Shown: positions 37,598-46,375 of the stretch, piece by piece | Layout: every line of letters begins with the position of its first letter | Numbering within the stretch: position 1 is the stretch's first letter | NCBI GenBank assembly: GCA_012727425.1 | Contig: JAAYHQ010000035.1 | Span: 1 to 64,000, forward strand | Length of the DNA stretch: 64,000 nucleotides | Reading direction: 5' to 3' | From: Bacillota bacterium | GTDB lineage: Bacteria; Bacillota; UBA4882; UBA10575 | Translations under genes and position numbers: made by a program | Notes under the pieces: model-generated | What the model was told of the DNA's origin: nothing | Seen by the model: only the letters and a program-made list of their open reading frames with translations | Databases searched by the model: none

Positions 37598-38050
37598 TCA
37601 CTTTCGCCCTTGGTGCGCACAGTAAAAACGGATAAAAGCCTGCTTTAAAGTGGGATCTTTGATTATTTCAACCGCGTTGGGCAAGGGCGGATCATGGACC
37701 CGCACCGGTTCTGGCCCGGTTTTTCCGGTCGTTTTTGGCTCCGCATCCGTGGTCAACGCACCAATGGTAATCCGCACACTGCGGACGAAATTTTTCCCCA
37801 AGAAGCAGCGGTATTTGGCGATAATTTCGTTTTTAAAAAAGGTCAGATTATGGGCAAGGGCCGGATCGGGCGTTCTTACCCACAGGATCCCGTTTCTGAC
37901 CCGGTACACTTCGGTTTTATCCTTTAGGGCATCACCAATCACCCGTGGCCAGTAGTAACAGGCCAGCCCTGTTTTGATGTGGGCTTTATCCGACCAACCC
38001 CTTAAAAAGCCCTGCACGATCTCGGTTAAAGGTGTGATCTGTTTAATCAT
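37598..38050 (-). CDS. dciA: DciA-like protein (DUF721), probable helicase-loading factor
   Basis: A 150-aa protein with a DUF721 N-terminal half: YYWPRVIGDALKDKT, then GILWVRTPDPALAHNLTFFKNEII. In many bacteria DciA loads or stimulates the replicative helicase DnaB; the gene commonly lies after recF. The C-terminal tail is proline-rich and variable, with a short terminal helix that may contact partners. ATG 38050 overlaps the recF stop by eight bases. The assignment rests on pattern and gene order. Confidence 0.8.
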   Translation of the reverse strand: MIKQITPLTEIVQGFLRGWSDKAHIKTGLACYYWPRVIGDALKDKTEVYRVRNGILWVRTPDPALAHNLTFFKNEIIAKYRCFLGKNFVRSVRITIGALTTDAEPKTTGKTGPEPVRVHDPPLPNAVEIIKDPTLKQAFIRFYCAHQGRK

Positions 38051-39152
38051 GAATCACTCCACTTTCTACCGTGAATAACTTCAACGGTCCGGTAAAGGCC
38101 GACGTTGCTTTCAGCTCTGTGGTACTGAGGAGGGTTTGGGTCCCCGTCGTTAGTAACCTCAGTAGCTCCCGTTTCCGTTCGTTATCGAATTCGGAAAAAA
38201 CATCATCAAGCAATAAAAGGGGGGCCGTACCCTGAATTTTTTTGATCAGATCCACCATCGCCAGTTTCAAAGCCAAAGCAGCCGTACGTTGTTGGCCTTG
38301 TGAACCATAGATCCGTAGTTCTAGGCGGTGATTCATCATGATCTGCAGATCGTCCCGGTGGGGTCCGACCAGCGTGTATCCGCGCCGGATCTCCTCTTCC
38401 GTACAGGTCCGCAGGAGACCCCGGAACCGCTCCTTGATCCGGTCAAAATCCGGTTCCGCAACCACCTCACGGCCGAATTTATAGGCGCAGCCCAGCGTTT
38501 CCCGCTCATTACTCATCACTTGGTGGTAATGGTTCAGCCAGGGATTGATCTCAGCCAGTGCTTGCTGCCGGTAAAGAATCACCCGGCTCCCTTCCTCCAC
38601 CATGCGGTTGGTCCACACTTCCAACTGGTTAAAGTCACGGGCCCCTTCCTTGAATCTTTTCAATAAGGCATTTCGCTGGTATAATGCCCGGTAAAACCGG
38701 AGGTAAACCTGGCGGTAGTCTGGATAGGCCTGCGCCAAATGTAAATCTAAAAATTCCCGGCGTTTCTCCGGACTACCCTTGATGATCTGCAGATCATCCG
38801 GAGTGAAGATCACCGTATGGACCCGTCCAAACAGCTCCCGTTTGCTTTTATGAACTACGCGGTTGATCTTGACTACCAAGCGGTTCAGAGCGTTACCAAC
38901 CTCAAGGATGAGGTTTTCTTCATCGCTTTGGAATTCTCCTTTTAGATAAAAACCTTTTTTATCCTTTTTAATCAATTCCTCATCCCGCCGGGTTCGGAAG
39001 GAACGGCCCAGCGTTAAATAGGCAACCGCTTCCAAAAAATTAGTCTTCCCCTGGCCATTTTTTCCACACAAAATATTAAGGCAGGGTGACAACTCGACCT
39101 CGGCCGTATCGTAATTACGGAAATTATTAATTTTGATCTTCTTTAAGTGCAC
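38043..39152 (-). CDS. recF: DNA replication and repair protein RecF
   Basis: A 369-aa SMC-like ATPase that loads RecA at gaps. The start MHLKKIKINNFRNYD (GTG 39152, after GAGGGAG) leads to Walker A GKNGQGKTNFLEAV, the signature GSQGQQRTAALALKLA and Walker B LLLLDDVFSEFD. It overlaps yaaA by 26 bases and dciA by eight, consistent with one origin operon. Confidence 0.97.
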   Translation of the reverse strand: MHLKKIKINNFRNYDTAEVELSPCLNILCGKNGQGKTNFLEAVAYLTLGRSFRTRRDEELIKKDKKGFYLKGEFQSDEENLILEVGNALNRLVVKINRVVHKSKRELFGRVHTVIFTPDDLQIIKGSPEKRREFLDLHLAQAYPDYRQVYLRFYRALYQRNALLKRFKEGARDFNQLEVWTNRMVEEGSRVILYRQQALAEINPWLNHYHQVMSNERETLGCAYKFGREVVAEPDFDRIKERFRGLLRTCTEEEIRRGYTLVGPHRDDLQIMMNHRLELRIYGSQGQQRTAALALKLAMVDLIKKIQGTAPLLLLDDVFSEFDNERKRELLRLLTTGTQTLLSTTELKATSAFTGPLKLFTVESGVIHD

Positions 39153-39375
39153 TTTTTTCTCCCTCAACCCGGACCATAAGCTGCAAACCATCGGGCATGG
39201 TTACCACGTCCCGATCTTGTAATTGACGACCTCTTCGGCGTTCCGTCTGGTTGTTTACTTTCACCATTCCCGCCTGAATTAAGGTCTTTGCTTCACCGCC
39301 GGTCATAACTAATCCAGCCAACTTTAGGAATTGCTCAAGGCGGATCGTCTTTCCGGTCACAACAATTGTTTCCAT
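39127..39375 (-). CDS. yaaA: S4-domain RNA-binding protein YaaA
   Basis: An 82-aa protein with a single S4 domain (LEQFLKLAGLVMTGGEAKTLI, then VKVNNQTERRRGRQLQDRDVV). It lies between dnaN and recF as in Bacillus. It is thought to bind RNA or ribosome assembly intermediates. ATG 39375 follows GGGAGGAACG and lies 12 bases after the dnaN stop. Confidence 0.95.
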   Translation of the reverse strand: METIVVTGKTIRLEQFLKLAGLVMTGGEAKTLIQAGMVKVNNQTERRRGRQLQDRDVVTMPDGLQLMVRVEGEKSALKEDQN

Positions 39376-39387
39376 CGTTCCTCCCGC

Positions 39388-40527
39388 TTAATAGTTGAGC
39401 CGCAAGGGCATCAACACGTAAGTATAAGTCGCCACCTCTTTAACGCGTAAGACCGAGGCTTTCATCCCGGCCGATAGATGAAAAACAATCTCTTCTTGAT
39501 CACCGACTGCTTTTAGAAAATCAGTAAGATAATGGGCATTGAAACCGATCGCAAAGGGTTCCCCGTCGTAGGAACAACTCACTTCCTCGTTAAACTGGCC
39601 GCGCTCCGGATCCAAAGCAAAGATGCGCAACCGGTCGGGTTCAAAACTAAGTTTAACCGCTTTATCAATCAGTAAACTACGCTGCAGAGAACTAAGTAAT
39701 ATGGTGCGGTTAAAACGCGCTTCCCCGTCAAAACTTTCGGGAATCACCTGTTCATACCGGGGGAATTGGGCGTTAATCAGCCGTGTATAGTAAATAATCC
39801 CCTTTCCGACCGCATACAACTGCCGGTTAATTAAAAAAAAGAGAATTTCTTCCTCGGGAGAACTGCCAAAAATCCCCGCCATTTCTTTAAGGGAATTTAC
39901 CGGAACCAGGAAACTGTCTTCACTGTTGCCCGTAATGGTTAGATCTTTCACGACTAAACGGTTAATATCAGTCGCAACCAGTCGTAGGCGATCCGGTTTA
40001 TATTCCCAGAGAACACTGGAGAGAAAGGGACGGGAATCATTCGGCGCCGTGGCATAGATGCTTTGGCGGACCGCCTCTTCAAAACTGGCGGTTTCCAGCG
40101 CGAAAAGAAGTTCTTCTCCAGAAAGGCCGGTTTGTTCCTCCAAATAAAGGTGAACCCGTTTTAAGCCGTCAGGGACGGCTGGATACTCTTCCGCCGGCGA
40201 GATATTCAAATTGAAAAAAGTACTTCCTGCTTTGATGGTAAAGGTTTTATCTTCAATCCCCATTTCAATACGGCCAGACGGCAAATGCCGGATCACATCA
40301 AAAAAAGTACGTCCGTTCAGAACAACCCGCCCTGGTGTTATAATGGTGACTTCCGGTACTTTGACCTCAATCCCGTTCTCTAAATCGCTGGCAAAGCAGA
40401 ACAACTGGTCGTCTCTGGTTTCCAAAACTACGCCGTTAAGAATAGGAATACTAGTTTTTGCCGGCAAGACCCGTGTGGTAATTTGTAACACGCGAACCAA
40501 CTCATCCCGTGAACAGAACAGTTTCAT
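39388..40527 (-). CDS. dnaN: DNA polymerase III beta subunit (sliding clamp)
   Basis: A 379-aa clamp of normal length with three repeated domains. It begins MKLFCSRDELVRVLQITTRVLP and ends YTYVLMPLRLNY, matching the conserved LMPxR terminus. As a dimer it encircles DNA and tethers the polymerase. ATG 40527 is preceded by TTAAGGAGGTTAAGGAAG. The gene follows dnaA across an intergenic region rich in DnaA boxes. Confidence 0.98.
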   Translation of the reverse strand: MKLFCSRDELVRVLQITTRVLPAKTSIPILNGVVLETRDDQLFCFASDLENGIEVKVPEVTIITPGRVVLNGRTFFDVIRHLPSGRIEMGIEDKTFTIKAGSTFFNLNISPAEEYPAVPDGLKRVHLYLEEQTGLSGEELLFALETASFEEAVRQSIYATAPNDSRPFLSSVLWEYKPDRLRLVATDINRLVVKDLTITGNSEDSFLVPVNSLKEMAGIFGSSPEEEILFFLINRQLYAVGKGIIYYTRLINAQFPRYEQVIPESFDGEARFNRTILLSSLQRSLLIDKAVKLSFEPDRLRIFALDPERGQFNEEVSCSYDGEPFAIGFNAHYLTDFLKAVGDQEEIVFHLSAGMKASVLRVKEVATYTYVLMPLRLNY

Positions 40528-40827
40528 CTTCCTTAACCTCCTTAAAGGGATTAAGTTACCAACAGAAACGACTTAAATTTAAAGAAAAAAGAAAAGATGT
40601 ATAGATCAAATTAGCCGTAGTAATAGTATACCAGAACATGTGGATAATTCCTTTTCCGCCTGTTCAGGAAGGGATTAACGAAACAAACAACCTGTGGAAG
40701 AAAACCATGGTTTTCAACATCTTCAACTTACCCACAAGCAAAAGTGAATTGTGGATAAGGTAGTAAACAGTTTTTCCCCAAACTGTTCAACAACTTAACC
40801 ACAGGGTTGTCCCCTCTATTTTTTGGG
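40528..40827. other. Origin subregion between dnaA and dnaN (DnaA-box cluster)
   Basis: This 300-base gap holds at least four DnaA-box matches: TGTGGATAA at 40639-40647 and 40750-40758, TTACCCACA at 40728-40736 and TTAACCACA at 40795-40803, along with AT-rich stretches (40560-40635). A hairpin AACAGTTT/AAACTGTT (about 40766-40787) may end dnaA transcription. Together with the cluster upstream of dnaA it makes a bipartite origin of the Bacillus kind. The unwinding element was not pinned down. Confidence 0.8.
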
Positions 40828-42165
40828 TTATTTCTTTAATTGCTGGGTCAAATCTTTAATGGCTTGGTTGACGCTGGGATCGGTCCCCATATACTCTTTG
40901 ACGCGCTCACAACCATGCATCACGGTAGTATGGTCACGACCGCCAAATTCTTCACCAATCTTGGGTAAGGAAGAATCAGTCAATTCACGGGCGAGATACA
41001 TGGCGATCTGTCGTGGTAAGGCAATATTCTGGGTTCGCCGTTTTGACTTTAGATCTTCGACGGTCAGATTAAAGTATTCGGCAACTGCTTGTTGAATAAG
41101 GGGGATCGTAATCCGGGTCGCCTGTTGGGTGGAGATGATATCCCGGAGCACTTCTTCGGCCAACTCGATCGTAATCTCCCGCTTCGTAAGGGAGGAATAG
41201 GCAATAACCCGAATGAGGGCACCTTCCAATTCACGAATGTTCGAGTTAATCAGATTGGCAATATAAGCGACGACATCGTTTGGGAGCTGCCATCCTTCCG
41301 CGGCAGCTTTTTTTTGGACAATGGCGATTCTCGTCTCCAGATCCGGTGCTTGAATATCGGTGATTAATCCCCATTCAAAACGGGAACGCAGCCGGTCTTC
41401 AAGGGTTGGGATCTCCTTCGGCGGCCGGTCGCTGGAGATGACAATCTGTTTACTGGCTTCGTGGAGGGCATTAAAGGTATGGAAAAACTCCTCTTGGGTA
41501 CTTTCTTTGCCGGCAAGAAATTGGATATCATCGACCAGTAATAAATCGACCGTTCGGTATTTGGCCCGAAAGCTGGCGGTTTTATTTTTTTGAATGGCAT
41601 TGATCAATTCGTTGGTAAACTTCTCGGAAGAAACGTAAACCACTTTATAATAAGGGTTATTTTCGATCACAAAATGACCAATTGCCTGCATAAGGTGGGT
41701 TTTACCCAAGCCGACGCCTCCGTAGATAAACAAAGGATTATAGGCACGGGCCGGTGCTTCGGCTACGGCCAGCGAGGCCGCGTGGGCAAAACGGTTACTA
41801 TCCCCAACCACAAAAGATTCAAAAGTGTATTTCGGATTCAGATTCGGCAAATTTTCTTCAGTAGCAAGACCAGTGGGAAGGGTGGAATTGGCCGGTGTTT
41901 CATTGGTATTATTTTTCAGGATGACAAATTTAAGCTGCAAGTCTTCGGGGAGGTATTTCCGGAGGGCGGAGAGAATCGATGGTGCATACCGGCTTTCTAA
42001 TAAATCACGGGCAAATTCGTTAGGGACTTCTATGTATAGGTTGCCTTCTTCAACCTTCCAAGGTCTGGTCGGTTTCAACCAGGTTTCATAGCTTGGTTTG
42101 GTCATCAGGGGTTCCATTTCCTCCTGAACCTTATTCCAGATTATTTCTAAATCTTCCATACCCAT
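40828..42165 (-). CDS. dnaA: Chromosomal replication initiator DnaA
   Basis: A 445-aa initiator. Domain I starts [13 protein letters not shown]; a short variable linker (about 85-110) leads to the AAA+ domain with Walker [18 protein letters not shown] and Walker [14 protein letters not shown]. The C-terminal DNA-binding domain has the signature [18 protein letters not shown] 42165 lies eight bases after AAGGTGG; ATG 42159 is also possible. Flanked on both sides by DnaA boxes. Confidence 0.98.
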   Translation of the reverse strand: MGMEDLEIIWNKVQEEMEPLMTKPSYETWLKPTRPWKVEEGNLYIEVPNEFARDLLESRYAPSILSALRKYLPEDLQLKFVILKNNTNETPANSTLPTGLATEENLPNLNPKYTFESFVVGDSNRFAHAASLAVAEAPARAYNPLFIYGGVGLGKTHLMQAIGHFVIENNPYYKVVYVSSEKFTNELINAIQKNKTASFRAKYRTVDLLLVDDIQFLAGKESTQEEFFHTFNALHEASKQIVISSDRPPKEIPTLEDRLRSRFEWGLITDIQAPDLETRIAIVQKKAAAEGWQLPNDVVAYIANLINSNIRELEGALIRVIAYSSLTKREITIELAEEVLRDIISTQQATRITIPLIQQAVAEYFNLTVEDLKSKRRTQNIALPRQIAMYLARELTDSSLPKIGEEFGGRDHTTVMHGCERVKEYMGTDPSVNQAIKDLTQQLKK

Positions 42166-42177
42166 CGGGACACCCAC

Positions 42178-42544
42178 CTTTCAAACGTGTTCTGATTAAA
42201 AACTATCCACAATATGTGCACAACTTGTGTATAATTTGCGGATAAAGGCGATCAGATTAAGTGTGGCAAGGCTTTTAAGGAGGGGAGAAAAGGCGAAAAA
42301 AAAGAAGTTAAAACCGGGAAAAGTGCCTTTCATAACAATAGAAAACAGGAGTTATCAACATTATCCACAGAAAAAAAGGGGTATCTGTGGATAATGTGAG
42401 ACGCGATGATCATGATACCAAATTCTTTTCGCTTTGACAAATCTGACAATGATACGAAAAAGCGGAAAAAATCCTTTCCGGGGAAAACTTATGGGCTAAA
42501 ACGCCACCAGGGAAGGAATTGTGGATAACTGTCCGGAAGAAATG
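42178..42544. other. Origin subregion between dnaA and rpmH (DnaA-box cluster)
   Basis: DnaA-box matches are CTATCCACA (42203-42211), TTATCAACA (42352-42360) directly followed by TTATCCACA (42361-42369), TGTGGATAA (42386-42394) and TGTGGATAA (42520-42528). The pair at 42361-42370 and 42385-42394 forms a perfect ten-base inverted repeat, TTATCCACAG and CTGTGGATAA. The region also carries the divergent promoters of dnaA and rpmH, which probably makes dnaA self-regulated. Genes on both sides run away from this point, as expected at oriC. Confidence 0.88.
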
Positions 42545-42573
42545 TTGACAACCAGAAAAGACCTATTTATAAT
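42545..42573 (+). promoter_or_regulatory. Consensus promoter of rpmH-rnpA
   Basis: TTGACA (42545-42550) and TATAAT (42568-42573) are perfect hexamers 17 bases apart, in keeping with a strongly expressed ribosomal protein gene. The -35 lies just 16 bases past a DnaA box, so DnaA could influence it. Confidence 0.85.
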
Positions 42574-42615
42574 AAACACGAACCAAGAAAAATGGAAGCC
42601 CAAAGCGAGGTGAAA

Positions 42616-42753
42616 ATGGTGAAAAGGACTTTTCAGCCGAACAAATTGAAGCGGAAGAGAAAGATCGGATTTCTGGTTAGGATGTCTACCCGCGGTGGGC
42701 GACAAGTAATCAAACGGCGGCGCGCTAAAGGACGGAAGGTTTTATCGGCCTAA
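42616..42753 (+). CDS. rpmH: 50S ribosomal protein L34
   Basis: A 45-aa very basic protein: [16 protein letters not shown], then [14 protein letters not shown] and the conserved end [15 protein letters not shown] 42616 and GTG 42619 both fit the GAGGTG ribosome binding site; the GTG gives the usual 44-aa MKRTFQP form. It is at the classic position beside oriC, three bases before rnpA. Confidence 0.97.
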   Translation: MVKRTFQPNKLKRKRKIGFLVRMSTRGGRQVIKRRRAKGRKVLSA

Positions 42754-42755
42754 GC

Positions 42756-43106
42756 ATGAGAACTTACCAAACGCTGAAGAAAAACCGGGAATTTCAAGAA
42801 ACCTTCAACAAAGGGCGCTCCTATGCCAATTCTGCTTTAGTTCTTTATGTATGCCCGCTCAACGCAGATGAAGGTCTGCTGAAGGTCGCCTTTTGTGTGG
42901 GCAAAAAAATTGGTTCTGCGGTGCGCCGCAACCGGATCCGCCGACGGTTGAAAAATGCTTTCATTGTGCTTCAAGACCGGGTAGCGAGGGGATATTCCGT
43001 GATTATCATCGCCCGTGGGCCAGCCGCACAGTTGGATTATGCTTCACTGGCTGCGTTTTTGCAGGATTTACTGAGCAAAGCTGGTTTGTTAACGAAAGAG
43101 AAATGA
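42756..43106 (+). CDS. rnpA: Ribonuclease P protein component
   Basis: A 116-aa basic protein beginning [20 protein letters not shown] and carrying the RNR motif [17 protein letters not shown]. It binds the catalytic RNA of RNase P and helps 5' maturation of tRNA. Translation is coupled with yidD by an ATGA overlap. Confidence 0.97.
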   Translation: MRTYQTLKKNREFQETFNKGRSYANSALVLYVCPLNADEGLLKVAFCVGKKIGSAVRRNRIRRRLKNAFIVLQDRVARGYSVIIIARGPAAQLDYASLAAFLQDLLSKAGLLTKEK

Positions 43107-43369
43107 TCCGGAAGGCCATAATTGGATTACTCCGGTTTTACCAGCGTTTTTTATCACCACTGAAACCACGGGCTTATCGCTGCCGGTATTACCCCAGTTG
43201 CTCTCAGTATACCATCGAGGCGCTCAATCGTTTTGGCGTAGCTAGGGGAGTGGTCCTTGGGCTTAGTCGCCTTCTTTCCTGTCACCCCTGGCATCGGGGT
43301 GCCGTGGATCCGGTTCCGGAAAGATGGCCGGGGTGGAAGGGTATATTCCGTCGCAAGAGGGGCTTTTAG
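43103..43369 (+). CDS. yidD: Membrane protein insertion efficiency factor YidD
   Basis: An 88-aa protein with the family pattern [31 protein letters not shown], here quoted in overlap as [10 protein letters not shown] and YYPSCSQY, followed by [13 protein letters not shown]. It assists YidC-dependent membrane insertion. The start is ATG 43103, overlapping the rnpA stop. Confidence 0.96.
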   Translation: MIRKAIIGLLRFYQRFLSPLKPRAYRCRYYPSCSQYTIEALNRFGVARGVVLGLSRLLSCHPWHRGAVDPVPERWPGWKGIFRRKRGF

Positions 43370-43407
43370 CCCTTTTATTTATGGAACGAAAAAGAGCAAG
43401 AAGGGTC

Positions 43408-43431
43408 CCAGGGACGGATTTTGCCCCCTGG
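43408..43431. other. Small hairpin upstream of yidC
   Basis: CCAGGG (43408-43413) and CCCTGG (43426-43431) form a six-pair stem around a 12-base loop in the yidD-yidC gap. No T-run follows, so it is not a typical terminator. It could be a remnant of a small repeat or an RNA processing site. No gene was found in 43370-43571. Confidence 0.35.
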
Positions 43432-43571
43432 TAATAAATTACGTCGGTTGTGAAAAAATATGGAAGAGGAATTCACTGGTGGAAAGAGAATAAGGTCTAA
43501 TGGCGATCCTATTTTTATGGATTATGGCTAAGATTCAAGTAAAAATAAGAGGAAAGAGAAAGGTGTGGAGT

Positions 43572-44219
43572 ATGCGCTTTATATCCTCGCTCATGGCTCA
43601 TATACTGGCGTTCTTCCATGACAGCGTTGGGGTAAGCTGGGGAATGGCAATTATTTTTCTGACTATTTTCGTCAAGGTCATTTTGTTTCCGCTCACCCTT
43701 AGTCAAATCCGGTCAATGGAAGGGATGAAGAAGATCCAACCGGAGATGAAAAAGATCCAGGAGAAATACAAGAACAACCCGGAAGAACAGCAACGGAGGT
43801 TGCTGGAGCTTTATCAGAAGAACAACGTAAATCCGTTGGGCGGGTGTTTGCCTTTACTCATACAACTCCCGATTTTGTGGGCTTTATTCCAAGTGTTAAG
43901 GTTTCCGGAGAATTATAACATTGACTTTTCCAACGCGTATTTCCTAACGATGGATTTAACGCAGAGCAACAGTTATTGGTTGTTGGCGGTTATCTCCGGG
44001 TTGACATCTTTTATCCAACAACGGATGACAACCGTATCGACGGCGGATGCCTCCCAAAACACCATGCTGTATGTGATGCCCATTCTAATCGGGTTTATGA
44101 CTTATACGCTTAAGGCGGGGATTGGCATTTACTGGGTTGCCAGCACCGTGTTGGGAATTGTTCAACAGTGGTTTATCACCAAGTTCTTCCTTCGCGAAAA
44201 GCAACCCGAGCTAAAATGA
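43572..44219 (+). CDS. yidC: Membrane protein insertase YidC/Oxa1
   Basis: A 215-aa insertase of the short, periplasmic-domain-free type usual in Bacillota. Five membrane segments are visible, with the conserved cytoplasmic loop QIRSMEGMKKIQPEMKKIQ and the NPLGGCLPLLIQLPI stretch. No lipoprotein-type N terminus precedes them. ATG 43572 follows AAAGGTGTGGAG. It inserts membrane proteins alone or with SecYEG. Confidence 0.95.
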   Translation: MRFISSLMAHILAFFHDSVGVSWGMAIIFLTIFVKVILFPLTLSQIRSMEGMKKIQPEMKKIQEKYKNNPEEQQRRLLELYQKNNVNPLGGCLPLLIQLPILWALFQVLRFPENYNIDFSNAYFLTMDLTQSNSYWLLAVISGLTSFIQQRMTTVSTADASQNTMLYVMPILIGFMTYTLKAGIGIYWVASTVLGIVQQWFITKFFLREKQPELK

Positions 44220-44258
44220 GGAATCAGTTTTTGGTCCCCTTAAGGAGGTTTATCTAAA

Positions 44259-44888
44259 ATGAAGTCGGTGGAAATTGTCGCCAAAACAAGAGAGGAAGCA
44301 TTGGAATTAGCACTGAAAGAGCTAAACGTTGACGAGAGCCGCGTGAAGGTCGAAGTTTTAGAAGAAACTTCAAGCAAGGGTTTTTTAGGCTTATTAAACG
44401 TAAACCGGGTGAAGATTCGCGCCACGATCAAAGAAGATCTGGCCCAAAAGGCCGTCCGCTTTCTGCGGGAACTCTTGGTTAACATGGGGATTTTGGCCCA
44501 GGTCGAAATGTTCAAACGCCCCGGTTACATTGTGCTTAATATCAATGGTGATGATCTGGGTCGCCTGATCGGCCGTCATGGCCAAACCCTCAATGCCCTC
44601 CAGTATATCGTCAATCTTGTGGTCCACAAAGACAGTGATGAACAAGAGCGGATCATTATTGATGTTGGCGGTTACCGGAAACGACGGGAAGAAAATTTAA
44701 GACGGTTGGCGCAAACGACGGCGGAACGGGTGAAAAGGAGAGGAAGGAGAGAGGTTTTAAACCCGATGACTCCTCAAGAAAGAAGAATTATCCATCTGGC
44801 CTTGCAAAATAATAAAGAGGTTGTTACCCATAGTGAAGGAGAGGACCCCTACCGGCGCGTGGTTATCTCCCCAAAAACCGCACGCTAG
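44259..44888 (+). CDS. khpB: RNA-binding protein KhpB (Jag/EloR)
   Basis: A 209-aa protein with three domains in order: Jag-N (residues 1-50, SKGFLGLLNVNRVKI), a KH domain (about 70-140, GRLIGRHGQTLNALQYI) and an R3H domain (about 145-207, NPMTPQERRIIHLAL). With KhpA it binds RNA and influences cell elongation in streptococci. ATG 44259 follows TAAGGAGG. The yidC-khpB pair is conserved near the origin. Confidence 0.96.
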   Translation: MKSVEIVAKTREEALELALKELNVDESRVKVEVLEETSSKGFLGLLNVNRVKIRATIKEDLAQKAVRFLRELLVNMGILAQVEMFKRPGYIVLNINGDDLGRLIGRHGQTLNALQYIVNLVVHKDSDEQERIIIDVGGYRKRREENLRRLAQTTAERVKRRGRREVLNPMTPQERRIIHLALQNNKEVVTHSEGEDPYRRVVISPKTAR

Positions 44889-44895
44889 GTTGGCA

Positions 44896-44931
44896 AATAA
44901 CACGTGCCTTTCGGGGCACGTATTATTTTTT
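44896..44931 (+). terminator. Terminator after khpB
   Basis: ACGTGCC and GGCACGT form a stem around a TTTCGG loop, followed by ATTATTTTTT. It separates the rpmH-khpB unit from mnmE. Confidence 0.85.
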
Positions 44932-44981
44932 GGTCCGGAAAAATAATAAGGGCGAATTTTTAGAAGGATCAGGGATCGAAA

Positions 44982-46364
44982 ATGTATGAAAGCACGACCA
45001 TAGCGGCAATCTCCACCCCGCCCGGGGAAGGAGGAATTGGGATTGTTCGGATCAGCGGGGCAGAAGCTTTAACCATCGGGGCCAAAATTCTGCGCCACCC
45101 GTCCGGGAAAACGATCGCCACTTGGCCGGAAAGGCAAGTCCGGTTAGGAATAGTCGTCGACCAGGCCGGGGAACCCGTTGATGAAGTTATTTATTTCTAT
45201 TTTCGAGCGCCGCGGAGTTACACCGGGGAGGATGTTCTTGAGATCCAAGGGCACGGTGGATACCAGAATCTAAAAAAAATTCTAACCTCGATTTTGCAAG
45301 CCGGAGCCCGCCTGGCGGAACCGGGAGAGTTTACAAAGCGCGCCTTTTTAAATGGCCGTCTTGATTTAACTCAGGCGGAGGCCGTGATCGATCTTATTCG
45401 GGCGCGGACAGATTTAGCGCAAAAGGTAGCTTTAAAGCAACTGCAAGGCCGCCTGGCGCAGGTCATCAAAGAACAGGAAGAAAAACTGTTGGCTCTTTTA
45501 GTGCCGATCGAAGCGGCCTTGGACTTTCCGGAGGACGAGGTTCCGGATCTACAAAGGGCCCGGGCCCTTGATGAGGTCAGTAAGGTTCGTCGGCGGCTGG
45601 AGCAATTATTGGCCCAGGCCGAACGGGGGATAATTCTGCGCGATGCGGCGACGGTGGTCATTGCCGGCCGGCCCAATGTGGGGAAATCAAGTTTACTCAA
45701 CCAACTTTTGGGTGAAGAAAGGGCGATTGTGACCCCAATTCCCGGGACCACCCGCGATTTTGTCGCGGAGATCGTTGATTTGGAGGGAGTTCCGGTCCGG
45801 TTGATCGACACGGCCGGTGTGCGCCAGATCGACGATCCGGTGGAAAAAGCCGGAGTCGAAAAGGCCCGGCAATTAATGGATGGGGCCGACCTGATTTTGG
45901 CCATCTTTGATGCGGCCACCCCGTTGACGCCGGAGGACCACGAACTGATCCGTTTCCTCAGTGGCAAACCGGCGTTGATCATCTTAAATAAAACCGATTT
46001 ACCGGTTAAAGTCCGTCTTGAACCGCTCTGGGCCGCTTTTCCCCAGGCTCATTTCCTCTCGGTCTCGGCGTTAACCGGGGCCGGGATCGGAGAGCTGAAA
46101 GCGCTGGTTCGCCAGGAATTGATCGGGACTGAAGGCTTGGAAGAGCAGCCGGTGTTAGTGACCAGGGTGCGGCATAAGGACGCAATTGCGGAGGCGCTTG
46201 AACTGTTAGCCCTTGTGCAGCAAGGACTGGAAGAGGAATGGAGCGAAGACCTGCTGGCGGTAAACTTGCGGGCGGCCCTTCAAGCTCTGGGACAGATCTC
46301 GGGGCGATCGGTCTCGGAAGAGATCATCAACGAAATCTTTGCCCAGTTTTGTATTGGCAAATAG
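44982..46364 (+). CDS. mnmE: tRNA modification GTPase MnmE
   Basis: A 460-aa protein. The N-terminal domain binds a folate (ISTPPGEGGIGIVRISG), and the helical region encloses a G domain with GRPNVGKSSLLN, GTTRD, DTAGVR and NKTDL. It ends in FCIGK, the conserved C-terminal C(I/L/V)GK motif needed for catalysis. With MnmG it modifies uridine 34 of several tRNAs. Start is ATG 44982. Confidence 0.98.
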   Translation: MYESTTIAAISTPPGEGGIGIVRISGAEALTIGAKILRHPSGKTIATWPERQVRLGIVVDQAGEPVDEVIYFYFRAPRSYTGEDVLEIQGHGGYQNLKKILTSILQAGARLAEPGEFTKRAFLNGRLDLTQAEAVIDLIRARTDLAQKVALKQLQGRLAQVIKEQEEKLLALLVPIEAALDFPEDEVPDLQRARALDEVSKVRRRLEQLLAQAERGIILRDAATVVIAGRPNVGKSSLLNQLLGEERAIVTPIPGTTRDFVAEIVDLEGVPVRLIDTAGVRQIDDPVEKAGVEKARQLMDGADLILAIFDAATPLTPEDHELIRFLSGKPALIILNKTDLPVKVRLEPLWAAFPQAHFLSVSALTGAGIGELKALVRQELIGTEGLEEQPVLVTRVRHKDAIAEALELLALVQQGLEEEWSEDLLAVNLRAALQALGQISGRSVSEEIINEIFAQFCIGK

Positions 46365-46375
46365 GGAGCGATGCG

